Positions 1 to 5,912 of a stretch of DNA of 6,201 nucleotides are shown here, one piece after another. The stretch spans positions 1 to 6,201 of the forward strand of contig JABSPP010000106.1 in assembly GCA_013214275.1 (NCBI GenBank), written 5' to 3'. Numbering within the stretch: position 1 is the stretch's first letter; every line of letters starts with the position of its first letter. The position numbers and the translations under genes were made by a program. Under the pieces are notes generated by a model. That model ran no database searches. It had not been told where the DNA came from and saw nothing but the letters and a program-made list of their open reading frames with translations. This DNA comes from Flavobacteriaceae bacterium. Lineage in GTDB: Bacteria; Bacteroidota; Bacteroidia; Flavobacteriales; Flavobacteriaceae.

Positions 1-255
1 CCCAGTAAAAGCATAAATCGCTTGTTTAGCATTATCCAGATCAAAAGGTGGTTGCCAGCTGTGATTCCTTTGGTAGTTTAGGTCAGAAAGAGTTGGTGAA
101 ATCTTCATCAATTCTCCTAATTTTCCTCTAGAGAACGTCTTCAATTTTTTATTAAGCTCCTTCGACTGCTCCAAAAATGCTGGCTGAGTGTGTAAACTAG
201 TTGTCGCTTTATTGTTAAAATCTAACGACTTCGCTGGTGAAATGATCATCTTCAT
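1..255 (-). CDS. yaaA: YaaA (UPF0246) peroxide stress resistance protein, N-terminal 85 residues, cut by the window edge
   Basis: Read on the minus strand from an ATG at 255, the frame stays open for 85 codons to the left edge. The protein starts MKMIISPAKSLDF, the family's hallmark start (E. coli YaaA begins MLILISPAKTLDY). Further matches are a LMKIS motif near residues 49-53, N60-x2-R63 followed by W68-Q-P near 68-70, and a NAKQAIYAFTG stretch at 75-85, which parallels the E. coli NARQAILAFKG segment. YaaA is a cytoplasmic DNA-binding protein that lowers intracellular free iron and limits Fenton damage during peroxide stress in E. coli; that role is from family knowledge. The full protein is normally about 250 residues, so roughly two thirds lie outside the window. 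An in-frame ATG two codons later (249) is possible, but the first ATG gives the usual length before ISPAKS. It is transcribed divergently from the small membrane protein gene at 432. Confidence 0.9.
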   Translation of the reverse strand, partial: MKMIISPAKSLDFNNKATTSLHTQPAFLEQSKELNKKLKTFSRGKLGELMKISPTLSDLNYQRNHSWQPPFDLDNAKQAIYAFTG

Positions 256-266
256 GACGGATGTTT

Positions 267-308
267 ATTTGATTGTAAAAATAACCATCATTGAAAGAAC
301 AATCAAAT
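267..308. repeat. 10-bp perfect inverted repeat upstream of yaaA
   Basis: The arms ATTTGATTGT (267-276) and ACAATCAAAT (299-308) are exact reverse complements separated by 22 nt. The near arm ends 11 nt before the yaaA start codon. The far arm overlaps AAGATTTG on the minus strand (311-304), a 7-of-8 match to the Bacteroidota -7 element TAnnTTTG. The repeat could therefore be an operator at the yaaA promoter, or a stem in the yaaA leader RNA that would sit close to the ribosome entry site. It does not resemble the OxyR pattern of ATAG/CTAT half-sites. The structure is seen directly; the role is inference. The rest of the 256-431 intergenic region shows no convincing full promoter on either strand. 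Confidence 0.5.
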
Positions 309-431
309 CTTACCCTTGAAAAAATTGATGTTAGAAAACTTATCACCACTTGCACTTCTTAAATCTGAGTACCAGTTGTAACATTTTTAATAAAAATCCT
401 ACATATTATCATCACCTTAAATTAATTTGAT

Positions 432-704
432 ATGAGTTCAGCAGGTTCCATTTCTGCCATGGTCACCTCACTTAAAAACAACAAGAGAGATCGAAAGAGT
501 GCACTTAAAAGATTAAAAGAAAGCTCTACTAGATATTCTGTCAGTGAGAAACTCCATTTTGAAAAGAAAGCATCACCATTGCAATTGAAAAAAATTAGGG
601 AACATATTCAACGGCGAAATAAAAAGATTTTTATTCAAAAAATTGTTGTAGTTGGAATTCTCTCTCTTTTATTGATCTACGTTATCGGTTTCGCAAAAAT
701 TTAA
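432..704 (+). CDS. Small basic tail-anchored membrane protein, function unknown
   Basis: This 90-residue protein is not one whose function I recognise. Residues 1-70 are hydrophilic and strongly basic, with many Lys and Arg (for example KNNKRDRK at 15-22 and RRNKK at 61-65) and probable helix around 48-69. Residues 71-88 form one hydrophobic segment (IVVVGILSLLLIYVIGFA) followed by only KI. There is no N-terminal signal peptide. The layout fits a C-terminally anchored inner membrane protein with the basic part in the cytoplasm, by the positive-inside rule. It ends 51 nt before gpmI on the same strand and could be co-transcribed with it. The start has no clear Shine-Dalgarno sequence, which is normal in this phylum. 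The normal amino acid mix and the sensible topology argue that it is a real gene; small proteins of this kind are common in Flavobacteriia. Confidence 0.75.
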   Translation: MSSAGSISAMVTSLKNNKRDRKSALKRLKESSTRYSVSEKLHFEKKASPLQLKKIREHIQRRNKKIFIQKIVVVGILSLLLIYVIGFAKI

Positions 705-755
705 AAATTCCCTGTAAATCTTTCTTATTTTTACTGCTCAATCATAATATGCATC

Positions 756-2291
756 ATGAATAGGAAAGTTATCTTAATGATTTTAGATGGCTGGGGAATT
801 ACACAAGACCCCAAGGTTTCTGCCATATATAAAGCTAAAACACCATTTATTAACTCTTTATACAACCATTATGCTCATGCGACATTGAGGACTGATGGTG
901 AACACGTGGGATTGCCAGAGGGTCAAATGGGTAATTCTGAAGTTGGACATATGAATTTAGGTGCAGGTAGGATTGTCTATCAAAACCTTGCAAAAATTAA
1001 TATTGCTGTTCGAGAAGGATTTTTAGCGAAAGAAGTTGAACTTATCAAGGCTTTTCAGTACGCTAAAAAAAACCACAAAAACATACACCTCCTAGGGTTA
1101 GTTTCAGACGGTGGGATTCATTCTCACATCAATCATCTGAAGGGATTACTAGATGCAGCTAGCAGTTCTGGTCTGGATAGTGTTTTCTTACACGCTTTTA
1201 CAGATGGTCGTGATTGTGATCCTAAATCTGGTCGTTATTTCATTAAAGATATTCAGCATTATATGCGCAAAACTACAGGGGAGTTAGCGACAATCACAGG
1301 ACGTTATTATGCTATGGATCGCGACAAACGTTGGGAACGTGTAAAGTTAGCTTATGATGCTCTAGTAAATGGTAAAGGCTCTAAATCTACCAATGCTGAG
1401 CAAAGCATTGTAGATAGCTATCATAACCATGTTACTGATGAGTTTATCAAACCAGTGATAATGACTGATGAAAATGGAAATCCAAAAACTACCATTCAAA
1501 AAGACGACGTGGTTATTTTCTTCAATTTTAGGACAGACAGAGGACGTCAATTAACACAGGTTTTGAGTCAGAAAGATCACAACGAATTTGACATGCAAAA
1601 ACTCCCATTGTATTTTGTAACACTTACTAACTACGACGAAACCTTTAGGAATGTAAATGTGGTGTATAATAATGATCACATGACCAATACACTGGGCGAA
1701 GTTCTAGCGTTGGCAGGAAAACGGCAAATTAGAATTGCTGAGACAGAAAAGTATCCACATGTGACGTTCTTCTTTTCTGGAGGAAGAGAAAAAGAATTTA
1801 ATGGTGAAAAAAGGCTTTTATGTCTATCGCCAAAAGTGCCTACCTATGACCTTAAACCCGAGATGAGTGCTTACGAAATTAGAGATGCGATTGTTCCTGA
1901 ACTACAAAAAGGAAATGTAGATTTTGTTTGCCTCAATTTTGCCAATGGTGACATGGTTGGACACACAGGAGTTTTTGAAGCTGCAGTAAAAGCCTGTGAG
2001 ACTGTAGACGCTTGTGCGAAAGATGTCGTTACCACAGGACTAGAAAATGGTTACACGACGTTATTAATTGCAGATCATGGAAATTGTGAAACCATGATTA
2101 ACCCTGATGGGACTCCTCATACAGCGCATACAACGAATCCAGTTCCTATGATCTTGATTGACCGAGAATTAAATGCTATAAAAAATGGTGTCTTAGGTGA
2201 TATTGCACCTACTATCTTGGATTTGATGGGAGTACAACAACCAAAAGAGATGACACAGCGTTCACTAATCCCTGTAGTAAAGCATCTATGA
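756..2291 (+). CDS. gpmI: 2,3-bisphosphoglycerate-independent phosphoglycerate mutase (iPGM)
   Basis: This cytoplasmic enzyme interconverts 3- and 2-phosphoglycerate in glycolysis and gluconeogenesis through a phosphoserine intermediate, using two Mn2+ ions. The 511 residues match the usual family length of 505-515. The visible metal and catalytic set is complete: D11 in LMILDGWG, the nucleophile S61 in MGNSEVGHMNLG, D399 and H403 in NGDMVGHTG, D440 and H441 in IADHGNCE, and H458 in the HTAHTTNPVP segment. Substrate-binding residues in the inserted transferase domain (roughly 75-300) are also present: H122 in DGGIHSH, R152 and D153 in TDGRD, R183 and R189 in GRYYAMDRDKRW, R259 and R262 in FRTDRGR, and K332 in ETEKYPH. 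The ATG start puts MNRKVILMILDGWG at the N-terminus as expected. It follows the 90-residue gene by 51 nt, and the next gene begins 104 nt downstream. I see no strong promoter or terminator next to it. Confidence 0.98.
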   Translation: MNRKVILMILDGWGITQDPKVSAIYKAKTPFINSLYNHYAHATLRTDGEHVGLPEGQMGNSEVGHMNLGAGRIVYQNLAKINIAVREGFLAKEVELIKAFQYAKKNHKNIHLLGLVSDGGIHSHINHLKGLLDAASSSGLDSVFLHAFTDGRDCDPKSGRYFIKDIQHYMRKTTGELATITGRYYAMDRDKRWERVKLAYDALVNGKGSKSTNAEQSIVDSYHNHVTDEFIKPVIMTDENGNPKTTIQKDDVVIFFNFRTDRGRQLTQVLSQKDHNEFDMQKLPLYFVTLTNYDETFRNVNVVYNNDHMTNTLGEVLALAGKRQIRIAETEKYPHVTFFFSGGREKEFNGEKRLLCLSPKVPTYDLKPEMSAYEIRDAIVPELQKGNVDFVCLNFANGDMVGHTGVFEAAVKACETVDACAKDVVTTGLENGYTTLLIADHGNCETMINPDGTPHTAHTTNPVPMILIDRELNAIKNGVLGDIAPTILDLMGVQQPKEMTQRSLIPVVKHL

Positions 2292-2395
2292 CTAATTTTT
2301 AACCTATTACGGATATTTCTTATGCTCTTAACTAACTTCCTCTACATAAAGACAAGCTCAACCAAAGTATATGAAATAGGAAAGAAATAAAACAA

Positions 2396-2914
2396 ATGAA
2401 GAAACTTACTTTTTTTTGTGTACTCAGCTTTTTTATTGCGACTACAGACGGACAGAATAAAGAGGATACCAATGGAAATCTTATAGGGCTTTTGAATAAA
2501 TCTGATTTTCTTCAAGGAAATCACAAACGTTGGTTTATGACTCATTACAATGAGTATGAACCTGAAAAAAAGATAATTAATAAGATAAAAAAACACCTCG
2601 ATGGGGTATCAGTAAAATCTTTCATTGGAACTTGGTGCCATGACAGTCAGAGGGAGTTACCAAGTTTTTACAAGATTATGGAGTTAGCAGATTTTGACTT
2701 TGAGTACAATTATGAAATGATTGGGATTACTAGAGGAAAAAAAACACCCGATAATCTACAACAGGGATTCCATATTAACTATACACCAACTTTTATTTTT
2801 TACAAAGATGGTGCAGAAATTGGCAGGTATGTGGAGCGAGCAAGACAAAATTTTGAAAGGGATATGTTGCGCATACTAAGAGGAAAATCATATAAGCATG
2901 TATATCAAAATTGA
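2396..2914 (+). CDS. Exported thioredoxin-fold protein with a single-cysteine (WCHDS) active site
   Basis: The 172-residue protein starts with a signal peptide (MKK, a hydrophobic core to about residue 16, and probable cleavage near 17-20), so it is likely periplasmic. Residues 53-161 fit a thioredoxin fold. The segment VSVKSFIGTWCHDS (71-84) occupies the beta-strand plus active-site position, ITRGKKTPDNL (111-121) is a connecting segment, and NYTPTFIFYKDGAEIGR (128-144) carries the cis-proline (P131) loop and following strands. The usual CxxC motif is replaced by W80-C81-H82-D83-S84, leaving one active-site cysteine. The only other cysteine, C8, lies in the signal peptide. I recall related flavobacterial proteins with WCxDSKRE-type motifs, so this is probably a family trait and not damage. 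The substrate is unknown. A disulfide exchange, chaperone or peroxidase-like role is possible, but the sequence does not decide. The gene lies between gpmI and map, 104 nt and 155 nt away. An upstream in-frame ATG meets a stop at once, which fixes this start. Confidence 0.85.
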   Translation: MKKLTFFCVLSFFIATTDGQNKEDTNGNLIGLLNKSDFLQGNHKRWFMTHYNEYEPEKKIINKIKKHLDGVSVKSFIGTWCHDSQRELPSFYKIMELADFDFEYNYEMIGITRGKKTPDNLQQGFHINYTPTFIFYKDGAEIGRYVERARQNFERDMLRILRGKSYKHVYQN

Positions 2915-3044
2915 AATCTTTAAGCCTGTCATCAGCTTTTGTTGTGCACTTTGCCGTTGAAAATGTTTCTTTAAAACTAAAAATTCCAAAGTTTTTTTCA
3001 TTTGGATAGGCCACATCGCTTCTCCAGGAATTCTAAATTAAGTC

Positions 3045-3052
3045 TATCTTTG
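3045..3052 (+). promoter_or_regulatory. Probable -7 promoter element of map
   Basis: TATCTTTG is an exact match to the Bacteroidota sigma factor (RpoD/SigABfr type) -7 consensus TAnnTTTG. It lies 17 nt before the map ATG, so a transcript starting about 7 nt downstream would have a leader of roughly 10 nt. A TTG at 3002-3004 is 40 nt upstream, too far for the normal 17-23 nt spacing, so no good -33 element accompanies it. The element suggests that map and the methyltransferase behind it have their own promoter, separate from the thioredoxin-like gene. Confidence 0.5.
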
Positions 3053-3069
3053 TACTTTCACAAAAGTGT

Positions 3070-3888
3070 ATGATTGTTGTTAAAACCAGAGAAGAAATTG
3101 AATTGATGCGCGAGAGTGCCTTAGTTGTATCAAGAACCTTGGGCGTTTTAGCCAAGGAAGTAAAACCTGGTGTGACTACGTTATATCTAGATAAACTTGC
3201 AGAAGATTACATTCGGTCACAGGGAGCCATCCCTGGGTTTTTAGGATTGTATGATTTTCCCAACACCCTATGCATGAGTCCTAACGCACATGTAGTTCAT
3301 GGCATTCCTAACGATAAGCCTCTTGAGAATGGAGATATTATTTCTATTGATTGTGGCGCATTTAAAAACGGGTTTTATGGGGATCATGCATACACCTTTG
3401 AGGTAGGAGAAGTCAACTCTGACATACAGAGATTATTGAAAATAACCAAAGAGAGTTTATACCTAGGAATTCGGGAATTTAAAATAGGAAATCGCGTGGG
3501 TGATGTGGGCTATGCCATTCAAAATCACTGTGAAAAGCATGGATACGGCGTAGTTCGCGAACTGGTAGGTCATGGTTTGGGAAGAAAAATGCACGAGGCT
3601 CCTGAGATGCCAAACTACGGTCGTCGAGGACGTGGAAAAAAGTTGATAGAAGGAATGGTTGTTGCCATTGAACCTATGATTAATATGGGAACTCACCGAA
3701 CAAATCACCTTAGCGATGGTTGGACCATCTTAACCAAAGACGGAAAACCGAGTGCTCACTTTGAGCATGACGTAGCCATTGTAGATGGGAAACCAGAGTT
3801 ACTCTCTACTTTTAAATATATTGATGAAGCTCTGGGGATTGTACGTAATGATGAACACGAGTTTCGTCAGATTCCCTTGCTTGTTTAA
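3070..3888 (+). CDS. map: Type I methionine aminopeptidase
   Basis: This cytoplasmic metalloenzyme removes the initiator methionine from nascent proteins with a small second residue. The 272 residues show the pita-bread fold motifs in order, with all five metal ligands: D94 in SIDCG, D105 in YGDHA, H168 in VGHGLG, E201 in AIEPM and E232 in HFEHD. The two substrate-site histidines are H77 in VVHGIP and H175 in KMHEAP, matching H79 and H178 of the E. coli enzyme. The N-terminus MIVVKTREEIELMRES corresponds to the E. coli start (MAISIKTPEDIEKMR). The protein is a little longer than the E. coli enzyme (264) because of a C-terminal tail after about residue 245, which is common in Flavobacteriia and has no recognised motif. 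A methyltransferase gene begins 6 nt after its stop, so the two are almost certainly one transcript. In this genome map does not sit in a ribosomal protein operon, at least not inside this window. Confidence 0.98.
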   Translation: MIVVKTREEIELMRESALVVSRTLGVLAKEVKPGVTTLYLDKLAEDYIRSQGAIPGFLGLYDFPNTLCMSPNAHVVHGIPNDKPLENGDIISIDCGAFKNGFYGDHAYTFEVGEVNSDIQRLLKITKESLYLGIREFKIGNRVGDVGYAIQNHCEKHGYGVVRELVGHGLGRKMHEAPEMPNYGRRGRGKKLIEGMVVAIEPMINMGTHRTNHLSDGWTILTKDGKPSAHFEHDVAIVDGKPELLSTFKYIDEALGIVRNDEHEFRQIPLLV

Positions 3889-3894
3889 TTTAGG

Positions 3895-4659
3895 ATGTCA
3901 AAACTTTTCAGAGTTATACTTAACACCATTCCGAGGCCAATCCTCATTAAGCTGAGCTACCTTGTGAGGCCTCTTATCGCATTCTCGCTTCAAGGAAACC
4001 GATATACCGATCCGATCGATGGGAAAAGTTTTAGAAAATTCTTACCCTATGGATATCAGGTTCAACGTCAAAATGTCCTGTCGCCAAGCACTCTATCGTT
4101 GGAAAGGCATCGCCTTTTATGGCTGTATCTAAAAAATGAAACCACTTTTTTTTTAAGTAAAAAAAAAGTGCTACACATGGCTCCTGAACAATGTTTTTTA
4201 AAGCGATTTCAACAATTAAACCATGAATATGTAACCGCAGATCTGTACTCTCCTATTGCTGATGTTAGAGCAAACATAACCGAGCTCCCTTTTGAGGACA
4301 ATTCTTTTGATGTGATTTTTTGCAACCATGTATTAGAACACATCCCTGACGATTCTAAAGCCATGCGGGAATTATTTCGTGTTTTGAAAAAAGGAGGTAT
4401 GGGAATTTTTCAAATTCCACAAGACTTAAATCGAGAAACCACCTTTGAAGATCATGCTATTACTGATCCAAAAAAGCGAACTGCAATTTTTGGGCAATAC
4501 GATCATGTTCGTATTTACGGGAGAGATTATTTTAACAAACTTCGTGCAGTTGGATTTGATGTCAAAGAGGTTGATTATACGAAAGAACTCTCTCCTGCAC
4601 TTGTAGAAAGATACCGTCTTGCTAAAGGAGAAATTTTGCCTGTAGTTTTTAAGATGTAA
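3895..4659 (+). CDS. Class I SAM-dependent methyltransferase (Methyltransf_11-like), substrate unknown
   Basis: The 254-residue protein has a Rossmann-type methyltransferase core at about 90-180. Motif I is VLHMAPE (92-98), an atypical form in place of the glycine-rich DxGxGxG loop. The acidic motif II is VTADL (113-117), followed by the LPFEDNSFDVIFCNHVLEHI stretch (131-150) and the VLKKGGMGIFQIP strand (163-175). LERHRLLWLYL (69-79) precedes the core and marks a recognisable subfamily in which, as I recall, many members carry a CxxC-type zinc knuckle just before it; here those cysteines are absent (S63, T66). The only cysteines are C100 and C143. A weakly hydrophobic N-terminus (residues 5-33) might associate with membrane but is not a signal peptide. 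It starts 6 nt after map, with TTAGG directly upstream of the ATG, and is probably translationally linked to it. The substrate cannot be told from the sequence. The gene contains a T9/A9 hairpin around codons 83-92. Confidence 0.88.
   Translation: MSKLFRVILNTIPRPILIKLSYLVRPLIAFSLQGNRYTDPIDGKSFRKFLPYGYQVQRQNVLSPSTLSLERHRLLWLYLKNETTFFLSKKKVLHMAPEQCFLKRFQQLNHEYVTADLYSPIADVRANITELPFEDNSFDVIFCNHVLEHIPDDSKAMRELFRVLKKGGMGIFQIPQDLNRETTFEDHAITDPKKRTAIFGQYDHVRIYGRDYFNKLRAVGFDVKEVDYTKELSPALVERYRLAKGEILPVVFKM
4143..4170. repeat. Perfect 12-bp inverted repeat made of T9 and A9 tracts inside the methyltransferase gene
   Basis: CAC plus nine T (4143-4154) and nine A plus GTG (4159-4170) are exact complements around a 4-nt AAGT loop. 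The segment encodes T84-F-F-L-S-K-K-K-V92 (with the first arm starting in codon 83), directly before SAM-binding motif I. As RNA it would form a 12-bp, mostly A-U hairpin with a tetraloop. Both tracts are long homopolymers and thus liable to polymerase slippage, which would frameshift the protein before its catalytic core. The structure is seen directly; any function is inference. Confidence 0.85.
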
Positions 4660-4663
4660 TTAA

Positions 4664-4703
4664 AAAGGATTCCACGAAGATCATTCGTTTGAGGAGATTC
4701 TTT
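4664..4703. terminator. Weak candidate bidirectional terminator between convergent genes
   Basis: The 42-nt gap between the convergent methyltransferase and apbE stop codons holds the inverted repeat ACGAA-GATCA-TTCGT (4674-4688). Flanking AAAGGA (4664-4669) and TTCTTT (4698-4703) can add six pairs, one of them G-T, across an uneven internal loop. There is an A-rich stretch on the left (4662-4666) that would read as a U-run for the minus strand transcript, but the T-run on the right is short and interrupted. The location is right for a shared terminator; the stem is short, so the call is tentative. Confidence 0.3.
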
Positions 4704-5685
4704 ATTTCCTAAATTCATTTAATTCCCCACTTTCATTAACGTAGATAAGAATCACTTCTAAATCGGATCTGTTTTCTATAAATAGTTTTGTTTTTTCTAG
4801 CCCCATAGCCATGAAAGCAGTCGCATACGCATCCACATCGGCACAATCTAAATTGGCAATCACAGTTGCTGCCAACAGGTTACTTTCTTTGGCATTACCA
4901 GTCTTTGGATTGATGGTGTGCACAAATTTTTCTCCATTTTTGGCTATTCTAAACTTCCTGTAGTTTCCTGAGCTAGCCATAGCCTTGTCCTTAATTCTTA
5001 TGATATCATATGCAGAACGAGACCCATCAGTATTTGGATTGTCTAATTGTACAACCCAACTTTTTCCTTCTGGTTTCTCTCCTCGAGTTCGGATTTCTCC
5101 ACCAATTTCTACCAAATAATTTTTAACTCCTTTCGACTCTAGAAATCGAGAAATCACATCAATTCCATATCCTTTGGCAACCGCATTGAAATCAAAATAA
5201 ATCTCAGGGGATTGCTTAATTACTTCATCGTTTCTGATGCTAACCTTGTTAAAACCAACAAAATTCATGAGTTCTTTGACTTTATTGGGGTCTAAATTAT
5301 TCAACTGCTCTTTAGGCCCAAAACCCCAAGCGTTGACCAAATTTCCAACCGTAGGATCAAAATAGCCATCGGTTTCTTTGTAAATTCGAGCAGATTTCTC
5401 GAAAACTTCTCTGAAATAGCCATCCACTTTTATTCCTTCTTCTCCTCTATTAATTCTGGAGATATCGGAAGTTGGAATGTAGGTTGATAACGATTGATTG
5501 ATCTGAGCAAAATACTGTTGAATCTCTGTATCGAAATTAATTTCTTGATCGTAATAGATAATGGTGTATAAAGTCCCAAAGACAGCTCCTTGTAATTCAA
5601 TTGGATCTTTGTGCTCAGAATCTTTTTTACACGAAAGAAAACTAATAATTAACAATAATAGAATCGCAATGATATTTCTTTTCAT
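4702..5685 (-). CDS. apbE: FAD:protein FMN transferase (ApbE family), lipoprotein
   Basis: ApbE enzymes use FAD to attach FMN covalently to a threonine of exported or membrane proteins such as the NqrB/NqrC or RnfG/RnfD subunits of sodium-pumping respiratory complexes. This 327-residue copy starts with a lipoprotein signal (MKRN, hydrophobic 5-17, lipobox F16-L17-S18-C19), so it should be anchored in the envelope outside the cytoplasm. Family motifs appear in order: STYIPTSDISRIN (67-79), DGYFDPTVGNLVNAWGFG (106-123), DFNAVAKGYGID (165-176), VEIGGEIRTRG (192-202), SSGNYRKF (238-245), HTINPKTG (256-263), and CADVDAYATAFMAMG (281-295) with the likely Mg2+-site residues D285 and T289. The length is typical for the family. 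After the lipid cysteine comes KKDSE, which partly resembles the acidic surface-export signal of flavobacterial lipoproteins. No nqr or rnf gene is seen here, so the partner proteins are elsewhere. It is convergent with the methyltransferase and divergent from the OmpA-like gene. Confidence 0.95.
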   Translation of the reverse strand: MKRNIIAILLLLIISFLSCKKDSEHKDPIELQGAVFGTLYTIIYYDQEINFDTEIQQYFAQINQSLSTYIPTSDISRINRGEEGIKVDGYFREVFEKSARIYKETDGYFDPTVGNLVNAWGFGPKEQLNNLDPNKVKELMNFVGFNKVSIRNDEVIKQSPEIYFDFNAVAKGYGIDVISRFLESKGVKNYLVEIGGEIRTRGEKPEGKSWVVQLDNPNTDGSRSAYDIIRIKDKAMASSGNYRKFRIAKNGEKFVHTINPKTGNAKESNLLAATVIANLDCADVDAYATAFMAMGLEKTKLFIENRSDLEVILIYVNESGELNEFRK

Positions 5686-5785
5686 CTAAGGTTAAAATTT
5701 ATATGATCTGTTTGATATCTAATTTTTTACTTTTATTAAGGTATTGACTGTCATTTTGCTGACCCCTGTGTGAGAATTTTATGCG

Positions 5786-5807
5786 CAAAAATAGAGCTAC
5801 AAAGATA
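5786..5807 (-). promoter_or_regulatory. Two tandem -7 promoter elements reading toward apbE
   Basis: On the minus strand, TATCTTTG (5807-5800) and TATTTTTG (5793-5786) both match TAnnTTTG exactly and are spaced 14 nt apart. They lie 114 and 100 nt upstream of the apbE start, implying leaders of about 107 and 93 nt. Neither has a TTG at the usual -33 distance. The first has the same TATCTTTGTA core as the element before map. At least one is probably used; which one cannot be told from the sequence. Confidence 0.45.
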
Positions 5808-5854
5808 GGATTTAAAATTCTTATAAATCGTTCATAAATAATTGTGAATCGGGG

Positions 5855-5883
5855 TTGTTTTAGGATCAATATTTTTAAATTTG
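5855..5883 (+). promoter_or_regulatory. Promoter of the OmpA-like lipoprotein gene (TTG-N18-TAAATTTG)
   Basis: TTG at 5855-5857 and TAAATTTG at 5876-5883 are separated by 18 nt, matching the Bacteroidota housekeeping promoter (TTG, 17-23 nt, TAnnTTTG) at every fixed position. Transcription would begin near 5889-5891, giving a leader of about 22-24 nt before the ATG at 5913. This is the best promoter in the window and fits the high expression usual for OmpA-type envelope proteins. Confidence 0.7.
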
Positions 5884-5912
5884 TAAATATGGTTAACTTA
5901 ATATCAATAAAA

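Noticed and set aside
383..397. ATTTTTA-A-TAAAAAT near-palindrome upstream of the 90-residue gene
   Set aside because: A/T-only palindromes this short are expected by chance here, and it has no link to a promoter match.
422..429. TTAATTTG directly before the 432 start codon as a -7 element
   Set aside because: It misses the required A at position 2, has no TTG at the right distance, and would put the transcript start inside the coding sequence.
1362..1550. Minus-strand open frame inside gpmI, and similar ones at 2342-2596, 2793-3014 and 3463-3708
   Set aside because: All lie opposite well-supported genes or their edges and have no family features; they are antisense shadows.
2973..2998. AAAACT / AGTTTT stem with an 11-nt loop followed by seven T, after the thioredoxin-like gene
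   Set aside because: Only six mostly A-T pairs with a large loop; too weak to call a terminator in AT-rich intergenic DNA, though the position after a gene end is suitable.
3002..3004. TTG as the -33 element of the map promoter
   Set aside because: The spacing to TATCTTTG is 40 nt, well outside 17-23 nt.
5710..5755. Possible 11-codon leader peptide (MTVNTLIKVKN) on the minus strand upstream of apbE
   Set aside because: Very short, with no amino acid bias suggesting attenuation and no clear ribosome site; likely chance.
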